A DNA stretch of 64,000 nt, from assembly GCA_017308135.1 (NCBI GenBank), contig JAFKFM010000008.1:930001-994000 (forward strand). Reading direction: 5' to 3'. Source of the DNA: Alphaproteobacteria bacterium. Its GTDB lineage: Bacteria; Pseudomonadota; Alphaproteobacteria; CACIAM-22H2. The translations under genes and the position numbers were made by a program. Within the stretch, counting starts at the first letter, position 1. Each line of letters opens with the position of its first letter. The notes beneath the pieces are model-generated. The model worked only from the letters and a program-made list of their open reading frames with translations. It searched no databases and was not told where the DNA came from. Positions 22,098 to 29,235 of the stretch are shown here, piece after piece.

Positions 22098-23993
22098 ATG
22101 CTTCAAGCGATCCGCGCGAAGACGACCGGCGTCGTCGTCAAAATCTTCTTCGGTCTTATCGTCCTGTCCTTCGCGGTGTGGGGGATCGGCGATTACGCGT
22201 TCCTGCGCACCACCGACGATACGGCGATCAAGGTCGGCGAGACGAAGGTTTCGCTTGCCGCGCTCGACACCGATTACCGCGCGGCGCGCGACCGCCTGCG
22301 TGCCGCACTGGGCGGCGAACTCGACGAAAACCTCGTGCGCACCTTCGGCTTGCTCGACCAGACGGTCGAGCGCGCGACGACCCAAGCCGCGTTGGACGAG
22401 GAAGCGCGCCGCCTGGGCATCGTCGCGAGCGACGCCCAAGTGCGCCAGCGCATCGCCGCCGATCCCGCCTTCCGCGGCGCCACCGGCCAGTTCGATCGTT
22501 TCCAGTTCCAGCGCGTGCTGTACGAGAACGGCCTGTCCGAACAGCGCTACATCGAACTCGTGCGCGGCGAAACGCGCCGCCTGCCGCTGATCGAAGCGCT
22601 CGACACCGGGGCCGCCGTGCCCGCCGCGCTGGTCGACGCGATCTACCGCCATCGCAACGAGCGCCGCTCGGGCGAGCGCGTGTTCGTCCCCGCCTCGGCC
22701 TTCACCGATATCGGCACGCCGACGGACGATCAGTTGAAAGAGACCTACGAGACCAATATCGACCGTTTCACCGCGCCGGAATATCGCGCGGCGTCGGTCG
22801 CGCGCGTCGGGATCGACGAGGTTCTCGCGACGATCGAGCCCGACGAGAAGGCGCTGGAAGACGAATTCGCCGCGCGTAAGGCCGAATTCGACGTGCCCGA
22901 GCGGCGCGAATTGAAGCAGATGTTGTTCGCCGACGAAGCCGCCGCCAAGACGGCACTGGCCGCCATCGAAGGCGGCAAGAGCTTCGACGACGTCGCCAAG
23001 GAAACGCCGGGCCAATCGCCCGAGCGCACGTCGCTGGGCGAAGTCACGCGCGGCGAGACGATCCCCGAAATCGCCGACGCCGCCTTCGCCGCCGGTGCGG
23101 CGGCGGGCAAGACGATCGGCCCGGTGCGCACGCCGTTCGGCTGGCACTTGGTGGAGATCGTCACGGTCAAGCCGGGCGAGGAAGCCACGCTGGCGTCGGT
23201 GCGCGACAAGCTGCTGCCGGATTTGAAGCGCCGCATGGCGGCCGAGCGCGCGTTCGAGATCGCCAACAAGCTGGAAGATCAAATCACGCGCGGCCGCACG
23301 CTGGACGAAGCGGCCGAAGCCGCCGGCGCCAAGGTCGTGAAGCTCGACGCGGTCGATGCGCGCGGGCGCGACGCCAAGGGCGATGCGGTGACGCTATTCT
23401 CCGGCGCGCCCGAAGCGCTGCGCGCCGTGTTCGACACCGCCGTGGGCCGCGAAAGCCAGTTGATCGAAACGCGCACCGGACTTTATTTCCTGGTGCGCCC
23501 CGATGGCGTGACGCCGTCGCAGCGCAAGGATTTCGCCGCCGTGCGCGACGAGGTCGCCACGTTGTGGGCCGCGCAGCGCCGCGACGAAAAGGCCGCCGAG
23601 CGCGCCAAGGAAGTGCTGACCGCCATCGCGGGCGGCGAGGCGCTGGAAGCCGTCGCACTGCGCTTCAATCTGCGCATCGAACCGATCGAGCCGGTTCTGC
23701 GCACCGGCGACACGTCGCGCAACATGCCCGCGCAAATCGCCGCGCGGCTGTTCGCGCTGAAGCCGGGCGAAGCGGCGGTGACGCCGGGGCTGGAAGGCCA
23801 ATATGTCGTGCGCATGAAGGAAATCGTGCCCGCCGACCCGGCCGCGGATGCGGCGGGCGTCGAGCAGATCCGCACGCAGCTTCGCCAGGACATGGCCAAC
23901 GATCTGGTCGCGGAATACACGCAAGGTCTGCGCACGCGGCTCGGCGCGCAGATCAATCGCGCGGTCGTCGATCGCTTGAACGCGCCGAACTAA
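22098..23993 (+). CDS. ppiD: PpiD-like membrane-anchored peptidyl-prolyl isomerase/chaperone
   Basis: Periplasmic folding factor tethered to the inner membrane near the Sec translocon. The 631-residue protein has a single N-terminal TM (about 12-35, VVVKIFFGLIVLSFAVWGIG), a SurA_N-type chaperone domain (about 40-240), and one parvulin domain at about 260-360 (ELKQMLFADEA, GGKSFDDVAKE, TPFGWHLVEI); the C-terminal part is a degenerate second helical/rotamase region. Divergent from tpiA by about 130 bases. In many relatives trpE follows; here a LysE-family gene converges on it after 4 bases. Confidence 0.92.
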   Translation: MLQAIRAKTTGVVVKIFFGLIVLSFAVWGIGDYAFLRTTDDTAIKVGETKVSLAALDTDYRAARDRLRAALGGELDENLVRTFGLLDQTVERATTQAALDEEARRLGIVASDAQVRQRIAADPAFRGATGQFDRFQFQRVLYENGLSEQRYIELVRGETRRLPLIEALDTGAAVPAALVDAIYRHRNERRSGERVFVPASAFTDIGTPTDDQLKETYETNIDRFTAPEYRAASVARVGIDEVLATIEPDEKALEDEFAARKAEFDVPERRELKQMLFADEAAAKTALAAIEGGKSFDDVAKETPGQSPERTSLGEVTRGETIPEIADAAFAAGAAAGKTIGPVRTPFGWHLVEIVTVKPGEEATLASVRDKLLPDLKRRMAAERAFEIANKLEDQITRGRTLDEAAEAAGAKVVKLDAVDARGRDAKGDAVTLFSGAPEALRAVFDTAVGRESQLIETRTGLYFLVRPDGVTPSQRKDFAAVRDEVATLWAAQRRDEKAAERAKEVLTAIAGGEALEAVALRFNLRIEPIEPVLRTGDTSRNMPAQIAARLFALKPGEAAVTPGLEGQYVVRMKEIVPADPAADAAGVEQIRTQLRQDMANDLVAEYTQGLRTRLGAQINRAVVDRLNAPN

Positions 23994-23997
23994 AGGA

Positions 23998-24651
23998 TCA
24001 GCTCGCCGTCCGGACCATCAACTCGCGGCGGACCTCGTCGGCGAGTTTGAGGCCGAGTGCGATCATCACCGCGCCTGCGAACAGGTCCAGGCGGCGCGCC
24101 AAGCGCAGATATTGCGCGCGCGCGAAACCGGTCGAGAAGAACAGCGCCAAGAAGCCGTACCACGCCGACGACTGCACGGCGATGATCGCCAGAATCGCGG
24201 CATAGACCCAGCCAGGTGCGTGCGGCGGCACGGCGAGCAGGAAGGCGCTGGTCCAGAACACGGCGGATTTGGGATTGCTGAGCGTCGTCGTGAGGCCCAT
24301 CACGAACGGGCTTTTGCCGAAGATGCGCGGCGGGGCCGCCGCCATCTCCCCCGCCCCTTGGCGGAACCCGGCGCGGACCATCCTGATCCCGACATAGACG
24401 AGATAGGCCGCCCCCACCAAACGCAGCGTGCGATAGAGCCAGCCGGCTTCGAGCAGCAACGCGCCCACGCCCCAAAGTGCGAGCGCCACCCAGATCAGCG
24501 ACGCGACGACCACGCCCGCGACGGTCAGCAAGCCTTCTCGGCGCGAACGCGTCGCCGATTGCCAACTGACCACCACCGTATTGGGGCCGGGCAGCATCGC
24601 CATCAGGATATGCATGCCCGCGAGGGCGAGCAGATTGGGGAGGAATTCCAA
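23998..24651 (-). CDS. LysE/RhtB family exporter
   Basis: A 217-residue inner-membrane protein with about six hydrophobic segments. The LysE-family signature is AMLPGPNTVVVSWQSATRSRREGL (about residues 18-41), followed by GVGALLLEAGWLYRTLRLVGAAYLVYVGIRM. Members export amino acids or other small solutes; the substrate is not predictable here. It starts 3 bases after the copZ-like gene and probably shares its transcript, which is odd for a copper operon. Confidence 0.88.
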   Translation of the reverse strand: MEFLPNLLALAGMHILMAMLPGPNTVVVSWQSATRSRREGLLTVAGVVVASLIWVALALWGVGALLLEAGWLYRTLRLVGAAYLVYVGIRMVRAGFRQGAGEMAAAPPRIFGKSPFVMGLTTTLSNPKSAVFWTSAFLLAVPPHAPGWVYAAILAIIAVQSSAWYGFLALFFSTGFARAQYLRLARRLDLFAGAVMIALGLKLADEVRRELMVRTAS

Positions 24652-24654
24652 AAT

Positions 24655-24861
24655 TCAGACCGGGCCGGCGTAGCCAAAACCGGCTTTCTCGATCGCGATC
24701 TGCACGATCGCTTCGCTAGGCCCGCCGGCGACATGCACGATACCGTCGTCGAGATCGATATCGATCTTCGCGGCCGGGGCCGCCGCGTTCACCGCTTTCG
24801 TCACCGCCCGCGCGCAACCGCCGCAGGTCATACCCGTCACTCGATAGGATACCGCTTCCAA
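24655..24861 (-). CDS. copZ: Heavy-metal-associated (CopZ-like) copper-binding protein
   Basis: A 68-residue ferredoxin-fold HMA protein with the metal site MTCGGC (Cys-x2-Cys) and a C-terminal EKAGFGYAGPV strand; by family it ferries Cu(I) to CopA. The frame opens at TTG 24882, but TTG 24861 has GGAGG at good spacing and yields the usual length (VSYRVTGMTC just after the start), so I place the start there. It overlaps the end of the upstream deacetylase gene by 25 bases on the same strand. Confidence 0.83.
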   Translation of the reverse strand: MEAVSYRVTGMTCGGCARAVTKAVNAAAPAAKIDIDLDDGIVHVAGGPSEAIVQIAIEKAGFGYAGPV

Positions 24862-26033
24862 GGCACTTCGCCTCCGTTCCAAACCGGCGCCGACGATTCG
24901 GGCGCCACACGGGCCGTTTGCCGGATGGCCGGCTGCGCGGCCGTCGCAACTTCTTGAATATTACGGCTTACCGGCGCGGGAAGCTCAAGCGCCACCAGTG
25001 GGGCCGAAGGGGCCGGCGTCTCGCGCAGGCGCTGGCGCACGATCGCGGACGCCGCGACCAATTGCAGCCCGCGCGCTTGCATGCCCGGCAGGAATTGGGC
25101 GAGCGCTTCGATCGTCGCCTCGTGCGGATGGCCGATGGCGATGGCCGAGCCGCGGCGCGAGGCCACACGCTCCAGCTCCGCGAGTTGGACGCGGATCGCG
25201 CGCGCGTCGATCTCGTTGTCGAGGAACACGTCGCGCCCGGCGGCGGCGACACCGCTTTGCTTGGCGACGTCGAGCCCGACCGACGAACCGGACGTGCGGC
25301 TATCGACGAACAGCAGCCCGCGCGCCGCGAGTTCGGCGAGCACGGGGCGCATCGCGCGCAAATCGCGCGTGAACTTGCTGCCCATATGGTTGTTGAGCCC
25401 AACGGCGAGCGGCAAGCGATCGAGCGAGGCCGCCGTGCGCGCGCGGATATCTTCATCCGTCAGCGACACGCGCAAGGCCCCGGGGCCCGGATCGTCGCGG
25501 CCCTCCGGCTCCATCGGCAGATGCAGCATGATCTCGTGCCCGTTGGCGCGGGCGCCGCGCGATTGCGCGTCGATATCGGGCGCATAGGCGAGGTAGGAGA
25601 AAGTCAACGGACCCGGCAGCGCCGCAAGACGCGCGGCGCGCGCGCGGTCCATGCCCATATCGTCGATGATGATCGCGACGTAAGCGCCCGTGCGGATCGA
25701 AGGGGCCGGAATGGCGCGGCTTTCCCAGCCGCCATCGCTTGCGACCGCGACGGGGCGCGGCGGTACCGGTGCGGGTGCCGCGACCACGCCTTCGCGGCGA
25801 ATGCCGAAGAAAGGTCCGGCCGGTTCGCGCGCCGGTTCGGCAGGGGCGGCGATCTGCGGCTCGACGACGGGTTCGGCCGCCGGGACGGCCGCATTCTGCG
25901 GCGCGACTTGCTGGGTTGCGGCGGCTTGGCTCGCCTGGAACTCGGTCCAGCCCCACGCCAACACGGCGGCCAACGGGACCGCGATCACCGCGGCCCGGCC
26001 GAACTCGCGCACGAATCCCCCGGACATGGCCAT
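24837..26033 (-). CDS. Divergent polysaccharide deacetylase family protein (YibQ-like)
   Basis: A roughly 398-residue envelope protein: a membrane anchor near the N-terminus (about 12-30, AAVIAVPLAAVLAWGW), a Pro/Ala-rich linker (to about 130), then the divergent polysaccharide deacetylase (PF04748, YibQ) domain with YVAIIIDDMGMD, HEIMLHLPMEP, GLNNHMGSKFT, FVDSRTSG and AIGHPHEATIEAL. Asp, His and Glu of the deacetylase metal site are recognisable. Substrate unknown, possibly a cell-wall or capsule glycan. I chose ATG 26033 (GGAG five bases upstream); GTG 26048 and ATG 26027 are alternatives. It lies between cueR and copZ on the same strand. Confidence 0.83.
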   Translation of the reverse strand: MAMSGGFVREFGRAAVIAVPLAAVLAWGWTEFQASQAAATQQVAPQNAAVPAAEPVVEPQIAAPAEPAREPAGPFFGIRREGVVAAPAPVPPRPVAVASDGGWESRAIPAPSIRTGAYVAIIIDDMGMDRARAARLAALPGPLTFSYLAYAPDIDAQSRGARANGHEIMLHLPMEPEGRDDPGPGALRVSLTDEDIRARTAASLDRLPLAVGLNNHMGSKFTRDLRAMRPVLAELAARGLLFVDSRTSGSSVGLDVAKQSGVAAAGRDVFLDNEIDARAIRVQLAELERVASRRGSAIAIGHPHEATIEALAQFLPGMQARGLQLVAASAIVRQRLRETPAPSAPLVALELPAPVSRNIQEVATAAQPAIRQTARVAPESSAPVWNGGEVPWKRYPIE

Positions 26034-26072
26034 GGAGGCTCCATACACCGATTCGCGCGCGACTCCGGCACG

Positions 26073-26498
26073 CTAGTCGCCCTGCGGCTTGCCGCCCCCG
26101 CAATGAGTCTTGCCGGAGGCGAGGTCTTCGAGGATCGGGCAATCCGGCCGATCGTCGCCGTGGCATTTGGCGACCAGCGTGTGCAACGTCGCGCGCATCG
26201 ATTGCAGCTCGGCGATCTTGCGTTCGATATCGTCGATATGGCGCTGGGCGACCTCGCGCACCTGATGGCTCGCCCGCTTGCGGTCGCGCCACAAGGCCAG
26301 CAGATCGCCGACTTCCTTCACCGAAAACCCGAGCGACCGCGCGCGATGGATGAAGCGCAGCTCCGCGATCTCCTGGTCGCCGTAGTCGCGGTAGTTGTTA
26401 TCGCGCCGCGACGCGCGCGCGATCAAACCCACGCTTTCGTAATAGCGGATCGACTTGGCGCTGATGCCCGCCTTCTCCGCCGCTTGGCCGATATTCAT
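26073..26498 (-). CDS. cueR: Copper efflux regulator CueR (MerR family)
   Basis: A Cu(I)-responsive activator of copper export genes. The 141-residue protein has the MerR helix-turn-helix (MNIGQAAEKAGISAKSIRYY), a dimerisation helix, and the CueR metal loop Cys112-x7-Cys120 (CHGDDRPDC). Ser77, the residue that distinguishes monovalent-metal CueR from ZntR-like regulators, is present. Its ATG overlaps the copA stop (ATGA), so repressor and target form one transcript. It most likely acts at the promoter at 28709-28739. Confidence 0.95.
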   Translation of the reverse strand: MNIGQAAEKAGISAKSIRYYESVGLIARASRRDNNYRDYGDQEIAELRFIHRARSLGFSVKEVGDLLALWRDRKRASHQVREVAQRHIDDIERKIAELQSMRATLHTLVAKCHGDDRPDCPILEDLASGKTHCGGGKPQGD

Positions 26499-28702
26499 TT
26501 CGTCTCTCCGTCGAATTTCCAGCCGCGCAGGCGCAGCGAATTGGCGACCACGCTGACCGAGGACAGCGCCATCGCCGCCCCCGCGATGGCGGGGCTGAGC
26601 AAGCCCAGCGCCGCGAGCGGCACGCCCGCGACGTTGTAGGCGAAGGCCCAAAACAGATTGCCGGCGATGCGTTTGCGGATCGCGCGCGACAAATCGATCG
26701 CGGCAGGCACCAGCATGGGATCGGCGCGCAGCAGCACGATGCCCGCCGTCCCGATGGCGGCGTCGCTGCCCGTGCCCATCGCGAAACCGCAATCGGCGGC
26801 GGCGAGGGCCGGCGCGTCGTTCACGCCGTCGCCGACCATGCCCACGCGCTTGCCCTGCGCTTGAAATGCGCGGATCGCGTCGGCCTTGCCGGCGGGCAAA
26901 ACCTCCGCGCGCACATTATCGATGCCGAGTTTCGCGGCCGTCGCGTGCGCGGCCGCCTGACGGTCGCCCGACAGCAGAGCCACATCGACGCCGAGTTTCT
27001 TGATTGCGGCGATGGCGGCGGCGGCCGAAGCGCGCGGCGCATCTTCCAATGCGATCAAGCCGAGCGCGCGCGTACCTTCCGCCAGCAAAGTCGGCGTTTG
27101 CCCCAAGGCTTCCGCCGCATCGATGGCGCCTTGCAGCGCCGACAAATCGACGCCGCTTTCGCTCATGTAGCGCAGCGAGCCCAAGATAAGGTCGCGGCCC
27201 TCGACACGGCCCGACACGCCGCGCCCCGGATGGGCGCGGAATTCTTCGGCCGCAGCCGCCGGGCCGGGTGCCGCTTTCAAGATCGCTTGCGCCAGCGGAT
27301 GTTCGGAGCGCGCTTGCAACGAAGCCGCCAAGCGCAGCGTCTGCGCATCGCCCGCGACGGACGCGACGCGCGGTTTGCCCTCGGTCAACGTGCCGGTCTT
27401 GTCGAACACCACGAGGTCGACATGCGCGGCATGTTCCAGCGCGTCGGCATCGTGGATCAGCAATCCGAATTTCGCGGCCGCCCCCGTCCCCACGACGATC
27501 GCCGTGGGTGTCGCAAGGCCCAGCGCGCAAGGGCACGCGATGACCAACACGCTGATCGCGGCGACGAGGCCGGTGTCGAGATCGCCATCGAGCAACCACC
27601 AGCCGAGCAGTGCTGCGATCGCGACCAGCACGATCGCGGGCACGAACACGGCCGAGATGCGATCGACCAGGCGCTGGATCGGCGGCTTCGACGCTTGCGC
27701 GTTTTCGACCAGCGCCACGATGCGCGACAACGCCGTGTCGGCGCCCGAGGCCGTCACCTTCACGTCGAGCGAACCCGTCCCGTTGAGCGCGCCGCCGACG
27801 ACATTGTCGCCGCTGTCCTTGGCGACGGCGCGGCTTTCGCCGGTCAGCATCGCTTCGTCGGCTTCCGATTTGCCGGCGATCACCATGCCGTCGGCCGGGA
27901 AACGTTCGCCCGGCCGCACGCGCACGACATCGCCGGGGGCGAGCAGATCGGCATCGATCTCGGTTTCTTCGTCGCCCGAAACGCGATGTGCTTTGGCGGG
28001 GGCAAGGGCCAGAAGCCCGCGCACCGCATCGCCCGCCGCGCGCTTGGCGCGGGCCTCCAGGAACTTGCCGAGCCGGATCAGCGCGATCACGACGGCGGCC
28101 CCTTCCAGGTAGTGGTGCGCGTGACCGCCGGGCGGATGACTTGCGATCAGCCAGGCGCTGTAGAAGAACGCGGCACTCGTGCCCAGCGCCACCAGCAGAT
28201 CCATATTGCCGGTACCCGCACGCAAGGCGCGCCAGCCCGCGACATAGAAGCGCGCGCCCAGCCAGAATTGCACCGGCGCCGCCAAAGCGAGGGCGAGATA
28301 GCCGGGCAGCGAAAAATCGAACCAGCCCCAATGGGCGGCCATCTCAGCGACCAGTGGGGCCGACAAGACGAAAGCGAGGATCGTCAGCCGCTTTTCGTGC
28401 GCCAGATCGGCGGCATCCTTGGCGGCTTGCGTCGCCGCGCGTTCGCCTTTGTCCGACCAGGCGGCGGCGTCATAGCCCGCATCGCGCACGCGCTCGATCG
28501 CCGCGCGCAGCACATCGCCCGCTGCGCCCGAGATATCGAGCCGCGCCTTCTCGGTCGCGAGATTGACGCGGGCCTGGGCGACGCCCGGCACTTGAGCGAG
28601 CGCCTTTTCCACCCGTCCCACACAGGATGCGCAGGTCATCCCGCCGATCTTCAGATCGAGCGTGACGGGCGGAACGGTTCGAGGGATCGAATTTATGGTC
28701 AT
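26495..28702 (-). CDS. copA: Cu+-exporting P1B-type ATPase
   Basis: Pumps Cu(I) from cytoplasm to periplasm. The 735-residue protein has one HMA domain (Cys24, Cys27 in GMTCASC), eight predicted TM helices, the ion motif CPCALGLATP, phosphorylation site DKTGTLTEGK, HP motif SEHPLAQAI and hinge GDGVNDAPALAAAD. ATG 28702 is the only in-frame ATG before the HMA domain; a TTG at 28708 is possible. No ribosome-binding site is evident, and the -10 of the CueR-type promoter ends at 28709, so the mRNA may begin at the ATG. Confidence 0.96.
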   Translation of the reverse strand: MTINSIPRTVPPVTLDLKIGGMTCASCVGRVEKALAQVPGVAQARVNLATEKARLDISGAAGDVLRAAIERVRDAGYDAAAWSDKGERAATQAAKDAADLAHEKRLTILAFVLSAPLVAEMAAHWGWFDFSLPGYLALALAAPVQFWLGARFYVAGWRALRAGTGNMDLLVALGTSAAFFYSAWLIASHPPGGHAHHYLEGAAVVIALIRLGKFLEARAKRAAGDAVRGLLALAPAKAHRVSGDEETEIDADLLAPGDVVRVRPGERFPADGMVIAGKSEADEAMLTGESRAVAKDSGDNVVGGALNGTGSLDVKVTASGADTALSRIVALVENAQASKPPIQRLVDRISAVFVPAIVLVAIAALLGWWLLDGDLDTGLVAAISVLVIACPCALGLATPTAIVVGTGAAAKFGLLIHDADALEHAAHVDLVVFDKTGTLTEGKPRVASVAGDAQTLRLAASLQARSEHPLAQAILKAAPGPAAAAEEFRAHPGRGVSGRVEGRDLILGSLRYMSESGVDLSALQGAIDAAEALGQTPTLLAEGTRALGLIALEDAPRASAAAAIAAIKKLGVDVALLSGDRQAAAHATAAKLGIDNVRAEVLPAGKADAIRAFQAQGKRVGMVGDGVNDAPALAAADCGFAMGTGSDAAIGTAGIVLLRADPMLVPAAIDLSRAIRKRIAGNLFWAFAYNVAGVPLAALGLLSPAIAGAAMALSSVSVVANSLRLRGWKFDGETK

Positions 28703-28708
28703 GACCAA

Positions 28709-28739
28709 AGGATGATCCTTACCGTTCTGGGAAGGTCAA
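28709..28739 (-). promoter_or_regulatory. CueR-controlled promoter of the copper operon
   Basis: Read on the minus strand: -35 TTGACC (28739-28734), a 19-base spacer, and -10 CATCCT (28714-28709). The spacer carries a near-perfect dyad, CCTTACC/GGGAAGG on the plus strand (about 28715-28736). The over-long 19-base spacer with a central dyad and TTGACCTTCC start is the hallmark of CueR/MerR-activated promoters, and cueR is in the operon. Confidence 0.85.
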
Positions 28740-28778
28740 GGTTATATGGCGAAACCGGTCGGACCGGATGGGGTCAAC

Positions 28779-28807
28779 TTGCCGCAGCCCCCGGATTAAG
28801 CGTTAAT
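28779..28807 (+). promoter_or_regulatory. Predicted promoter of the lipoprotein/kinase pair
   Basis: TTGCCG (28779-28784), 17 bases, GTTAAT (28802-28807; 4 of 6 consensus), 26 bases before the lipoprotein ATG. Sequence-only prediction. Confidence 0.4.
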
Positions 28808-28833
28808 TCGTCAAAACCTGCGCATATGGATGG

Positions 28834-29235
28834 ATGATGATTCGCGCCCGATTTCTGCTGCTCGCCGCCCTCGCCGGGGCGTTGTCCGCCTGCACCGAGC
28901 GCCTGCCGCCGGGCGGCGTGGCCACGCTCGACGGGATTTACGAAGGCGACGTCACCCGCTCCTCCGGGCCCGTCTATAGCTGCCCCAATTCGTTCAAACT
29001 GCGGGTTCAGGTCGCTTCGGGCGAGGCGCGCGGCGAGATCTTCGACAGCCAGCAGCCCGACCTCGTCGTCGATCGGATCCTCGCCTTCATCGAAGCGGAT
29101 GGGCGCGTGATCACGGCGTTCCGCAGCGGCGGCGACTCCTACGGCATCGATGGGCGCTTCGGCGCCTCGACATTCACGGCACTCGCCAACGGCCGGGCGT
29201 GCAGCTACTCGGCCTTCGCCCGCAAAAGACAGTGA
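28834..29235 (+). CDS. Small hypothetical lipoprotein
   Basis: A 133-residue protein with a signal peptide and lipobox ALSAC (Cys20). The mature part is short and beta-rich, containing DGIYEGDVTRSSG, one internal Cys at the SCPNSFKL segment, one at GRACSYS near the C-terminus, and a repeated Gly-rich strand pattern; the two Cys could form a disulfide. No family recognised. The second ATG at 28837 is a possible start. Its stop overlaps the GTG start of the sensor kinase (GTGA), so the two proteins are probably made together; a sensory role is inference. Confidence 0.7.
   Translation: MMIRARFLLLAALAGALSACTERLPPGGVATLDGIYEGDVTRSSGPVYSCPNSFKLRVQVASGEARGEIFDSQQPDLVVDRILAFIEADGRVITAFRSGGDSYGIDGRFGASTFTALANGRACSYSAFARKRQ

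Noticed and set aside
28796..28806. TTAA-N3-TTAA as a CtrA site
   Set aside because: CtrA full sites have TTAA separated by 7 bases; the spacing here is 3.
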